A stretch of 15,320 nucleotides of DNA, from positions 1-15,320 of the forward strand of contig JAJYZD010000067.1 in the NCBI GenBank assembly GCA_021800315.1, given 5' to 3'. The notes under the pieces are model-generated. The model was not told the DNA's origin. It saw only the letters and a program-made list of their open reading frames with translations, and did not search any database. The position numbers and the translations under genes are program-made. Of this stretch, positions 1-5,660 are shown in pieces; the first letter of the stretch is position 1; the number at the start of each line of letters is the position of its first letter. Source of the stretch: Bacillota bacterium. GTDB taxonomy: Bacteria; Bacillota; Desulfotomaculia; Desulfotomaculales; JAJYZD01.

Positions 1-474
1 GGTCTTACGGGTGAATTGGGTGCATTCGGCAAACGACCCGAACACGTGTTCAAGGGTGTTCAGGGTCAGGGCCAGGGCCTGTCGCGCTTTGGGCGTTTGA
101 TCGGCGCCGCCGTCAATGAGCACCATCTTTTTTACCAGGTACCCCTGGGTTGCCGCAAGGTAGCAGGCGATGGAGGCGCCGAAAGAGTGGCCGAGCAATA
201 TGATTCCGGCCGGGTCAAAGCTGTTTAATAGCGCCAGTATGTCTTGAACGTGTTCCTCGTAACCGTGCGGGGCGCGTGGTATGGCACTGTCGCCCCTTCC
301 CGGCAAGTCATACGCCAGTACCCTGTACGAAGGGGACAATTCTCCGGCGATTTTGTCCCACCAGTGGGCGTTACCCGTGATACCGTGAATGCAGACGACG
401 GTATCCCCCGAACCGGGCCAGTCCACCACATGAATTTCGTTGTTGTTGATGTTTAGCTTTTTATCCCAAAACAC
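1..474 (-). CDS. alpha/beta hydrolase, 3' end outside the window
   Basis: This is the N-terminal 158 residues of an alpha/beta-hydrolase-fold enzyme, probably a soluble esterase or related hydrolase whose substrate cannot be told. The sequence shows HGITGNAHWW (residues 30-39, oxyanion-hole HG), DLPGRGDS (56-63) and the nucleophile elbow GHSFG with Ser97; the catalytic Asp and His would lie beyond the edge. The start is a GTG at 472-474, preceded nine bases upstream on the minus strand by GGAGGG; a stop lies in frame just upstream, so no longer start exists. It begins 49 bp after the radical SAM gene on the same strand and is probably cotranscribed with it. The fold is secure; the specific activity is unknown. 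Confidence 0.9.
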   Translation of the reverse strand, partial: MFWDKKLNINNNEIHVVDWPGSGDTVVCIHGITGNAHWWDKIAGELSPSYRVLAYDLPGRGDSAIPRAPHGYEEHVQDILALLNSFDPAGIILLGHSFGASIACYLAATQGYLVKKMVLIDGGADQTPKARQALALTLNTLEHVFGSFAECTQFTRKT

Positions 475-523
475 CTTGGGTTTCCCTCCACATTACCAAA
501 GACTCAAAGGTTAGGCGTCGTGT

Positions 524-1618
524 TTAAACGGGGGGATAACGGTCTTCATAGGTCCTGTACAGTTCCTCGGTGAGTTTCCAGGGCTGGCACAGGTAGTTTT
601 CTATGTTCTCCCTGCGATTGTACCTGTATATGATTCTCAGCAACGGCAAATAGTATCGGCCGAAGGTAGCGAAGTAGAGCCGGTTGAGCCAGCGGAGATA
701 TTTTTCCCAGTTCTGACCATTGGAACGGAAGGTCATGCGGATGACCACGTCCAGGTCAAAGTCGAAGTAGTCTTCCGGTATTCGGGCCGGTGCGTTGGGT
801 ATGTGCCAGTATTCCTGGAGAAAAGGTATCAGGTTAAGTCGCTGTATCATTCGTAAGATTTGGTAATCGTCGCTTAGGTGGGAGTTAAAGCCATACATTG
901 ATATTACACCAACCGCGTTGTCGCCAAAACCGGATAATAACTTCCTTTTGTCGGAGAACTCTTTTGCATCATCCGTATTATTGCAACTAAAATAAAACAT
1001 TCTCTTTGTAAATTTGGAATTCCGGGAATCAACTTTGTTAAGTAGGGCAAAACTAAAGTCACTAAGATAGGTTATGTCGAGCGATTGACTGAAATTAACC
1101 GCATAACCCCGCCCGGCTATCTCCCGGAGCAGGGCATCCGATTCGTAGTAGGCGAGCAGATTATCGTCTAACAGCATGACGTGTTTTTGCCGGGGAGGAA
1201 CGAAGTCGTCGAATGATGCCACTCGTTTGAGGGAGCCTTCCTTGGCCGGTACCAGGCAAAAATCGCACCTCCGGTCACATCCCCTGGTCAGGAAGCCGAT
1301 AGCATTACGGGTGTAAGAGTAAAGGCCGTAGTCGGGAAAACAGGCCTCCATATCCGGCGGGAGTCTCTTGTGCAGGCTTATGCCTGAACCACCGATATCG
1401 ATATTGTCTCCGTAAATCTTCTTGAGTATAGCTATTTTCTTTAGTGATGCCTGGGTATGGAAGATTGTGCTTGCGTGATATCTGGTAGCATCGATAAATT
1501 CCATCTTCTTGCTTAGAAGGACCTTGTATCCCATTTTATCGTAATAAGTACTGATTTTCATCAGCGCGAGATTGGGGATTTTGCTGTCGATGTCATAGAG
1601 AACGACTATTTTCTGCAA
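524..1618 (-). CDS. radical SAM protein with N-terminal B12-binding-like region
   Basis: A 364-aa radical SAM enzyme. The 4Fe-4S/SAM cluster motif CDRRCDFC is at Cys114, Cys118 and Cys121, preceded by GFLTRG, which is the usual context in the large B12-binding/radical SAM group. Residues 1-100 resemble a Rossmann-type cobalamin-binding domain in layout (hydrophobic strand, then IDIGGSGI at 73-80), but the usual DxHxxG cobalamin ligand motif is not evident, so cofactor binding is uncertain. The start is a TTG at 1616-1618, with GAGGG seven bases upstream. The gene is visibly more AT-rich than its neighbours, which may indicate transfer. It lies between the 217-aa gene and the hydrolase on the same strand. 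The substrate cannot be assigned. Confidence 0.85.
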   Translation of the reverse strand: MQKIVVLYDIDSKIPNLALMKISTYYDKMGYKVLLSKKMEFIDATRYHASTIFHTQASLKKIAILKKIYGDNIDIGGSGISLHKRLPPDMEACFPDYGLYSYTRNAIGFLTRGCDRRCDFCLVPAKEGSLKRVASFDDFVPPRQKHVMLLDDNLLAYYESDALLREIAGRGYAVNFSQSLDITYLSDFSFALLNKVDSRNSKFTKRMFYFSCNNTDDAKEFSDKRKLLSGFGDNAVGVISMYGFNSHLSDDYQILRMIQRLNLIPFLQEYWHIPNAPARIPEDYFDFDLDVVIRMTFRSNGQNWEKYLRWLNRLYFATFGRYYLPLLRIIYRYNRRENIENYLCQPWKLTEELYRTYEDRYPPV

Positions 1619-1647
1619 TGGAAAACCCTCTTATACTACTTATGGAG

Positions 1648-1669
1648 CGGGGGCCTGATCAGGCCCCCG
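1648..1669. terminator. 22-nt perfect palindrome between two minus-strand genes
   Basis: The sequence CGGGGGCCTGATCAGGCCCCCG is a perfect palindrome directly after the stop codon (1672-1674) of the 217-aa gene. As RNA it would fold into a strong GC stem. On the minus strand it is followed by GCTCCATAAG and not by a U-tract, so it is at best a weak intrinsic terminator; it could equally be an mRNA-stabilising hairpin or a processing site between the two genes. Confidence 0.5.
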
Positions 1670-1671
1670 GT

Positions 1672-2325
1672 CTATGCATCCGGTCGGTTCTCCTCTTTTC
1701 CCTCTTCCCCGGTTCCCGGCCGGGACGCTCTTTCGCGCAACCACCGCTGGATTTCGTCCAGGGCCGGCGGGGAGACGTAGAAGACCTGGATGCCGGGCGG
1801 GAACTGGATGGCGTGGTCGGAGCGCACGAACAAAACCCCGGCCCCGTCCGTGGGCAGGGTCTTGTCGATGCGGGCCGCGATCTGGGCCCAGCGGGCGGCC
1901 AGGGTGTCCCGGTAATGACCGGAGACAAACTCGTATACCTTGGGCGTCATGATCACGGAGAGACAGTTGCCCCAGTCGATGTTCTCCCCGAGGAGATCCA
2001 TATCCTCGGTTCTTTCCAGGACCGCTCCCTGTTCGCAGAGGCTCCTCACCACGGAGGCGCTTTTTTGACCGGAATGGTCCAGGAAGGTCAGGATTCCCTC
2101 CCCTTCCTCGGCCGCCATCTCGTGGTACACCCGGTTTACCGGGCCCAGCTTTTTCTGCAGGTTCCGCAGTTGGTCCCCCGTCTGCTGCCAGTAATTGTCG
2201 ACCAGGGCGTCCAGTTCCTGGGGAACCTCCCGGGGCAGGAACACGAGGGGAACCAGGTAGAGCTTCCTGGTCCTGTCGAAAGTGTCGGCCTGGGGCCGTT
2301 CCAGTTGTCCCAGTACATCGTTCAT
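1672..2325 (-). CDS. conserved-looking hypothetical protein, 217 aa
   Basis: I do not recognise the family. The protein has no signal peptide or membrane helix and seems to be cytoplasmic: an N-terminal MNDVLGQLERPQADTF segment, a charged Gln/Leu-rich helical middle, a later part with alternating hydrophobic strands (GVLFVRSDHAIQFPPG) and a disordered acidic tail (GEEGKEENR). An open frame extends to 2475, but the promoter and dyad at 2352-2420 lie inside that extension, so the start is downstream. ATG at 2323-2325 has GGAGGG 11 bases upstream; an in-frame TTG at 2329-2331 sits five bases after the same site and is an equally good candidate. It is transcribed away from tnpA and towards the radical SAM gene. 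Confidence 0.75.
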   Translation of the reverse strand: MNDVLGQLERPQADTFDRTRKLYLVPLVFLPREVPQELDALVDNYWQQTGDQLRNLQKKLGPVNRVYHEMAAEEGEGILTFLDHSGQKSASVVRSLCEQGAVLERTEDMDLLGENIDWGNCLSVIMTPKVYEFVSGHYRDTLAARWAQIAARIDKTLPTDGAGVLFVRSDHAIQFPPGIQVFYVSPPALDEIQRWLRERASRPGTGEEGKEENRPDA

Positions 2326-2351
2326 CGCCAAGACATCCCTCCAGGTGCGGA

Positions 2352-2391
2352 TTTGGCGTCTTGAGCGGGACCGGCCGCTCTTGACGCCAAA
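2352..2391. repeat. 17-nt inverted repeat over the transcription start of the 217-aa gene (operator-like)
   Basis: The arms TTTGGCGTCTTGAGCGG (2352-2368) and CCGCTCTTGACGCCAAA (2375-2391) are inverted copies separated by GACCGG, with only the central TT/TT pair of each arm failing to match. The dyad begins immediately downstream of the minus-strand -10 box, so it would cover roughly the transcription start to +35. It could be a repressor operator or a 5'-leader hairpin. It has no T-tract and lies upstream of the ribosome binding site. Confidence 0.75.
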
Positions 2392-2420
2392 ATTATACCA
2401 CCGGCTCCGGAGGTTAACAA
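2392..2420 (-). promoter_or_regulatory. sigma-A promoter of the 217-aa gene
   Basis: On the minus strand, TTGTTA (plus positions 2415-2420) lies 17 bp from a perfect TATAAT (2392-2397). It drives the 217-aa gene and possibly the radical SAM and hydrolase genes behind it. The large dyad starts directly next to the -10 box. Confidence 0.7.
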
Positions 2421-2490
2421 GTCCGGCCAAGTTGTGGCCAAAGGGTTCGTAGCAGCTAATATTTTCACCAATCATTAGTGCCTATCGATG

Positions 2491-2520
2491 TTGACATGGA
2501 GCTTTGCTCCGTGATATAAT
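2491..2520 (+). promoter_or_regulatory. consensus sigma-A promoter of tnpA with an internal dyad
   Basis: A perfect TTGACA (2491-2496) and a perfect TATAAT (2515-2520) are separated by 18 bp. The spacer holds GGAGC-TTT-GCTCC (2498-2510), extendable by two outer pairs to 2495-2513. A dyad placed between -35 and -10 is the arrangement used by MerR-family regulators, and the product of this gene has a MerR-like N-terminal domain, so autoregulation is a fair inference. The predicted transcript starts within a few bases of the ATG at 2529, which suggests a leaderless or nearly leaderless mRNA. Confidence 0.75.
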
Positions 2521-2528
2521 TGGGCACT

Positions 2529-3170
2529 ATGGAAAAGATGTTCAGTGCTGGAGAGGCAGCCAGAAGGCTGGGAGTACACCTTACCACCATCCAGCGGTGG
2601 GACCGCGACGGAAAACTTCGGGTAATACGGACGGTAGGAGGTAAAAGACGCATTTCCGCATCGGAGATCGAGCGGCTGTTGGGAAGTATTGAGCCTTCAG
2701 ATAAACGGCGGGTTCTGGCCGTTTACGGGCGCGTTTCTTCTCATGAGCGGAAGGCGCGCGGTGATTTAAACCGGCAGGTGGCGCAGGTCCGGGAGACGGT
2801 GGTTTCCCGGGGATGGCGGGACATAGTGGAAATTACCGATGTGGCTTCCGGTCTTTCGGACAAGCGTCAGGGACTGATCCAGATGATGGAAATGGCCAGG
2901 CAGGGCAGGATAACCGACATTGCTATTTCGTCCAGGGACAGATTGGCCCGGTTCGGGTTCGGGTATCTGGAAAGTTTCTTTTCCGGTTACGGCGTTGCAA
3001 TTCACGTGGTTGACAGTGAGGACGATAAAAAGTCGCTGCAGGAGGAACTGGTCGACGATTTGATTTCCATCGTAACCAGTTTTTCCGGCCGGCTGTATGG
3101 TTTGCGAAGCCACAGTAAAGCCCGGGACTTGGTGCAAGCGGTGAAGGAGCATGTCTCCCAAAATTCGTGA
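2529..3170 (+). CDS. tnpA: IS607-family serine recombinase (transposase TnpA)
   Basis: A 213-aa transposase that catalyses site-specific recombination of an IS607-type element through a serine-linked DNA intermediate. Residues 4-50 form a MerR-like helix-turn-helix (SAGEAARRLGVHLTTIQRW, then GGKRRIS). The resolvase domain starts at about residue 60 with the active-site motif YGRVSS (Ser70) followed by GDLNRQ, then SRDRLARFG and a C-terminal EELVDDLISIVTSFSGRLYG helix. This order and length fit IS607 OrfA. ATG 2529 is preferred to the in-frame TTG at 2520, which overlaps the -10 box; no Shine-Dalgarno sequence precedes either. The tnpB partner normally found downstream is not recognisable, so the element seems incomplete. 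Element ends were not identified. Confidence 0.93.
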   Translation: MEKMFSAGEAARRLGVHLTTIQRWDRDGKLRVIRTVGGKRRISASEIERLLGSIEPSDKRRVLAVYGRVSSHERKARGDLNRQVAQVRETVVSRGWRDIVEITDVASGLSDKRQGLIQMMEMARQGRITDIAISSRDRLARFGFGYLESFFSGYGVAIHVVDSEDDKKSLQEELVDDLISIVTSFSGRLYGLRSHSKARDLVQAVKEHVSQNS

Positions 3171-3420
3171 ACGGTACGCCGTGCCGCTGATGCCGGAGGA
3201 CGAGAGGCGCGGGTCTTTTGATTCCGGACCGCCGCCCGATCCCGGTGCGGTGTCGGATTTGGCATTCTGCGCTAATCCGCGGGCACTGGCGCTTAAGTAC
3301 ACGGCGAAAGAGGGGAAAAACCTGCCGCAGGCCAAAGCGGTCAAGAGCGTACCGGCCACATGGGCGAAGAGCCGGGGGCTGAAGAACACCAGGCTTGCGG
3401 TCTTGGACTGTCTCGACTAA
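3151..3420 (+). CDS. small hypothetical ORF overlapping the end of tnpA
   Basis: An 89-aa frame starting at an ATG inside the last codons of tnpA (20-nt overlap), after AAGGAG, although that site is only one base from the ATG. Most third codon positions are G or C, as in the surrounding real genes, which favours coding over chance. The product is basic towards the C-terminus (AKEGKNLPQAKAVKSV) and has no membrane helix or recognised motif. In IS607 elements this position is normally the start of tnpB, but I see no TnpB N-terminal motif, no RuvC-like DED residues and no zinc finger. It could be a passenger gene, a host gene fragment or a heavily decayed tnpB. Confidence 0.4.
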   Translation: MSPKIRERYAVPLMPEDERRGSFDSGPPPDPGAVSDLAFCANPRALALKYTAKEGKNLPQAKAVKSVPATWAKSRGLKNTRLAVLDCLD

Positions 3421-3692
3421 AACGGGATAGAGAACCTTTCCGTCCGGGTGTGACTCCCGGAGCCAAGGTCGCCCTGTCGCTGACCAACGTCTATTCACGG
3501 CCATCTGTGTCTTGCCCAAGAGTTTCCCGGCAAGCCGGATGAAACAAAAGACAGAGAGAGCGAAAACCTGGTCATGGGGCGGCCGGTGAACAAAACTTTA
3601 ACCATTGTTAGTTTTTGTTTATCTTAATTGTAGCCAGGAACCGGCGACGCCTGGTCGAACGTTGAGGCCACGGGAGATAGCGGGGTGAAAGG
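3421..3692. other. intergenic region with an AT-rich tract and imperfect inverted repeat
   Basis: No convincing gene is seen here. Near its end lies an AT-rich stretch (about 3588-3630) holding AACAAAACT (3589-3597) and AGTTTTTGTT (3610-3619), which are inverted copies apart from one extra base. This could be an end of the IS607 element or the promoter region of the following TOPRIM gene; no good -35/-10 pair was found. Confidence 0.3.
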
Positions 3693-4547
3693 ATGAGGCG
3701 GGTCAGTCCCGACGAAGTGCGGCGGGCCCGGCAGGCTGACTTGGTTGAATGGTTGCGCGGCCAGGGTTACCAGTTGCGGCCGGAGGGGAGCGGTAACTAT
3801 CGGGTGGTCGATCTGGGCGGCATAATTGTCCATGGTAACCACTACGCTGACTTTCGCGGTCAGGGCGGCGGAAACGCGCTGGATTGTCTCACGCGGGAAC
3901 TGGGGATGCCTTTCCTTCAAGCGGTTCGGGCCCTGGCAGGAGTATCTCCTGCCGGCGCAGGAAGTCTGCCGGTGCTGAATGGCTGCCGGGCGCCGACTTG
4001 CAGCCGAGCGGTATCATACCTCACTGGTGAGCGGCAGGTCCCGGAGGAGTTGGTCCGCGAGGTCCTCGAGGGCAACCTGCTCTATGAGGATCCACGGGGT
4101 AACTGTGTGTTCCCTTGTGTGGATCCACATGGTCAGGTTAGAGGCGCGATAATACGCGGCACCGGTGGGCACTGGGCAGGCCGGGCGCCTGGGTCAGACG
4201 CGGCTTACGGGTGGTGGTGGCCGGCGGATGACCCGGATGCCTCCGGGGTCGTGGTCGTGGAGAGCCCTATCGACGCGCTCTCTATCGAGGCGCTACGGCC
4301 GGGTACTCGGGCGAATCATCACATCTTAGCCCTTGGCGGTTTACAGGCGATGGCCGTTATGCAGTTTTTAGTCGGCGAAAAACACGTGCGGCGGGTGATC
4401 CTGGCTTTGGACAATGATCCTCCCGGGCGGGCGGCCGCCATCAGATTCAGAGAACTGATTGCAGGGCGGAATGATAGTTACGAGGTTAGCGCAATTTGGC
4501 CGACAGGAGAAACTTGGAACAAGGACTTAACAAGCCGTATTTGCTAA
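3693..4547 (+). CDS. DUF3991/TOPRIM-domain primase-like protein
   Basis: A 284-aa protein of the kind encoded on plasmids and integrative elements, presumably acting on DNA as a primase- or topoisomerase-like nucleotidyl transfer enzyme. Residues 15-80 resemble the DnaG-type N-terminal region (YADFRGQGGGNALDCL) but lack the CHC2 zinc ligands. Residues 105-175 match the DUF3991 layout (VSYLTGERQVPEELV, GRAPGSDAAYGW). The TOPRIM fold follows: VVVVESPIDALS with Glu190, ILALGG at 211-216, and LALDNDPPGR with Asp240 and Asp242; NKDL near the C-terminus fits the usual end. ATG 3693 is the only start after the in-frame stop at 3678, with GGGGTG five bases upstream. Next to tnpA it suggests a remnant of a larger mobile element. 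Confidence 0.8.
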   Translation: MRRVSPDEVRRARQADLVEWLRGQGYQLRPEGSGNYRVVDLGGIIVHGNHYADFRGQGGGNALDCLTRELGMPFLQAVRALAGVSPAGAGSLPVLNGCRAPTCSRAVSYLTGERQVPEELVREVLEGNLLYEDPRGNCVFPCVDPHGQVRGAIIRGTGGHWAGRAPGSDAAYGWWWPADDPDASGVVVVESPIDALSIEALRPGTRANHHILALGGLQAMAVMQFLVGEKHVRRVILALDNDPPGRAAAIRFRELIAGRNDSYEVSAIWPTGETWNKDLTSRIC

Positions 4548-4704
4548 CATGGCTAGTCGTCTGTCTCACAAGTTCTTTTCAAAATTATAAATACTGCGGG
4601 AAGGGGGAGGTATGGCGGGATAAATGAGTAAGGATCTCTGTGTTTGTCATTTATGCCGTTAGACAATGCTAGACATCACGCCGGCGTAATGTTATGAATA
4701 TGGT
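4548..4704. other. intergenic, nothing recognised
   Basis: A low-GC stretch after the TOPRIM gene. It holds only very short frames, such as a 12-codon one at about 4624, and no clear terminator. Composition differs from the GC-rich backbone, in keeping with inserted DNA. Confidence 0.3.
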
Positions 4705-4893
4705 ATGTTTGCGAAGACAAAGGTTGCCGAAACATCGCCTTTCCGGTAGTTCGGCCGGATATTTAGCCTGGGTGAACTTGAGTTGACCTGGACCATCATC
4801 GACGATGTGTGGTGTACCACCCGGAGCGACATTGCTCGTGCGGTGTGCAAAGTCCTCCACTGGATGAGTCGTTCGAGTATCGTACGGACCTAA
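4705..4893 (+). pseudogene. broken DUF4338 (DruA-like) N-terminal fragment
   Basis: Reading from ATG 4705 gives MFAKTKVAETSPFR, then an in-frame TAG (4747-4749), then GRIFSLGELELTWTII and later RSDIARAVCKVLHW before the frame ends at TAA 4891-4893. The pattern G-R-x-F-S-x-x-E-L-E-x...I-I...R-x-x-[IL]-[AS]-R-x-V-C-x-x-L-x-W is how I remember the N-terminal helix-turn-helix segment of DUF4338 proteins, the family that includes DruA of the Druantia anti-phage system and related transposase-like proteins. The rest of the domain and all later parts are missing. It is therefore a disabled fragment, probably left by a mobile element. The assignment rests on a short match and is tentative. Confidence 0.45.
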
Positions 4894-4979
4894 AAAGGTG
4901 GAACGAAATAGACGGACATCCGTTTAATCGGACATTTCGTGGATATCCTATGCATTCCAAAGAAAAGGAGGTGGCATAG
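4809..4979 (+). CDS. possible 56-aa ORF directly before the 119-aa gene
   Basis: A frame open from 4779 to the TAG at 4977-4979, with GTG codons at 4809 and 4812 as possible starts but no Shine-Dalgarno sequence. The product is polar and charged (DLKRWNEIDGHPFNRTFRGY, then a KEKEV end), without a recognised motif. It overlaps the DruA-like fragment in a different frame, and its stop abuts the GTG start of the next gene with no spacer, while its last codons contain that gene's ribosome binding site. It may be a coupled small gene or just a frame-shifted part of the decayed upstream gene. Confidence 0.25.
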   Translation: MVYHPERHCSCGVQSPPLDESFEYRTDLKRWNEIDGHPFNRTFRGYPMHSKEKEVA

Positions 4980-5339
4980 GTGAAAAAGCGGACATTCTCT
5001 GATAAGATACCTGGCCTAAGAGGGTTGCCTGTAGATAAAATTCCCGGTGTTTCAAAAATTACTAACGAATATAGATGTGCCGAAGTTAGGCAACTACTAC
5101 AAGGCAAAGGATTACACCATCTCAGTGTATTGGCAAGAGGGGACCATACCGTCATATATTCAGAAGATGATGGTGAAAAGCTCAATCGGGCTCGTTTAAC
5201 ATATATAAGACATGATTCCTTTCAGCTTGGCATAGCTAACCATCGGGGGATATGGGAGCAAACCCCATACATAGGCACAATTGCCGAACTTGTTGGAATA
5301 GTGACGGAACAGTTCTACTTTGTCTTGGCTGAAGTCTGA
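4980..5339 (+). CDS. hypothetical protein, 119 aa, with paired DKIPG motifs
   Basis: Not a family I recognise. The start is GTG 4980 with an excellent AAAGGAGGT seven bases upstream, and codon usage is AT-rich compared with the chromosomal genes around it. The N-terminus repeats DKIPG at residues 8-12 and 19-23, separated by a short Leu/Gly/Pro stretch. The remaining part looks like a small alpha/beta domain (TVIYSEDDGEKLNRARLTYI, then a Trp/Tyr-containing segment and a hydrophobic C-terminal helix ending in VLAEV). No signal peptide or membrane helix. It sits among mobile-element remnants, so an accessory role is possible, but nothing in the sequence specifies a function. Confidence 0.65.
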   Translation: MKKRTFSDKIPGLRGLPVDKIPGVSKITNEYRCAEVRQLLQGKGLHHLSVLARGDHTVIYSEDDGEKLNRARLTYIRHDSFQLGIANHRGIWEQTPYIGTIAELVGIVTEQFYFVLAEV

Positions 5340-5572
5340 TCGGAGAACAACGGGGGGGATTCTGGAAACCTGGCACGGTAGCGTACTGAGGCACCGTCAA
5401 CCGAAAGGGGCGGCTAACGGAGCGACAGTTGACCTAAACCACGGCGCCTGCCATCTACTCGAATCAGAGGTATCCGCGCCGCCGGTTTTTCATGAAAGGT
5501 GATGCTCTTGGTGTCGATGGCTCCAGCGAACCGTTCGCGGCAATAGCGTGCACTCAAACGCCTTACGGTCTA
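5340..5572. other. intergenic, nothing recognised
   Basis: About 230 bp between the 119-aa gene and the promoter of the metallophosphoesterase gene. Short frames exist on both strands but have no ribosome binding sites or family features. No terminator with a T-tract and no RNA gene was found. Confidence 0.3.
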
Positions 5573-5606
5573 GGGATGGCAGACGTCCATCCCTTTGTGC
5601 TATAAT
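5573..5606 (+). promoter_or_regulatory. extended -10 promoter behind a small hairpin
   Basis: GGGATGG (5573-5579) and CCATCCC (5587-5593) are exact inverted copies around a 7-nt loop, followed by TTTGTGC and a perfect TATAAT at 5601-5606. The TATAAT is preceded by TGC, giving an extended -10 element, which would compensate for the lack of a recognisable -35 box. The dyad lies where a -35 contact or a regulator would bind. It is the likely promoter of the metallophosphoesterase-DUF3842 pair. Confidence 0.55.
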
Positions 5607-5660
5607 GGGATGACCACGGAACCCAGGACGGATTCTCGACAATAAGGGGTAACCGCTCAT

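Noticed and set aside
225..431. 68-codon frame on the minus strand
   Set aside because: It overlaps the alpha/beta hydrolase in another frame and shows no family features.
1618..2364. 248-codon open frame on the plus strand
   Set aside because: It lies antisense to the 217-aa gene, which has its own promoter and ribosome binding site; the translated product has shadow-like composition and no motif.
2326..2475. N-terminal extension of the 217-aa gene to ATG at 2473-2475
   Set aside because: This stretch contains TTGTTA-17-TATAAT and the large dyad, and the ribosome binding site lies further downstream.
4118..4129. Palindrome TGTGGATCCACA
   Set aside because: It lies inside the DUF3991/TOPRIM coding region and is short; no reason to think it is functional.
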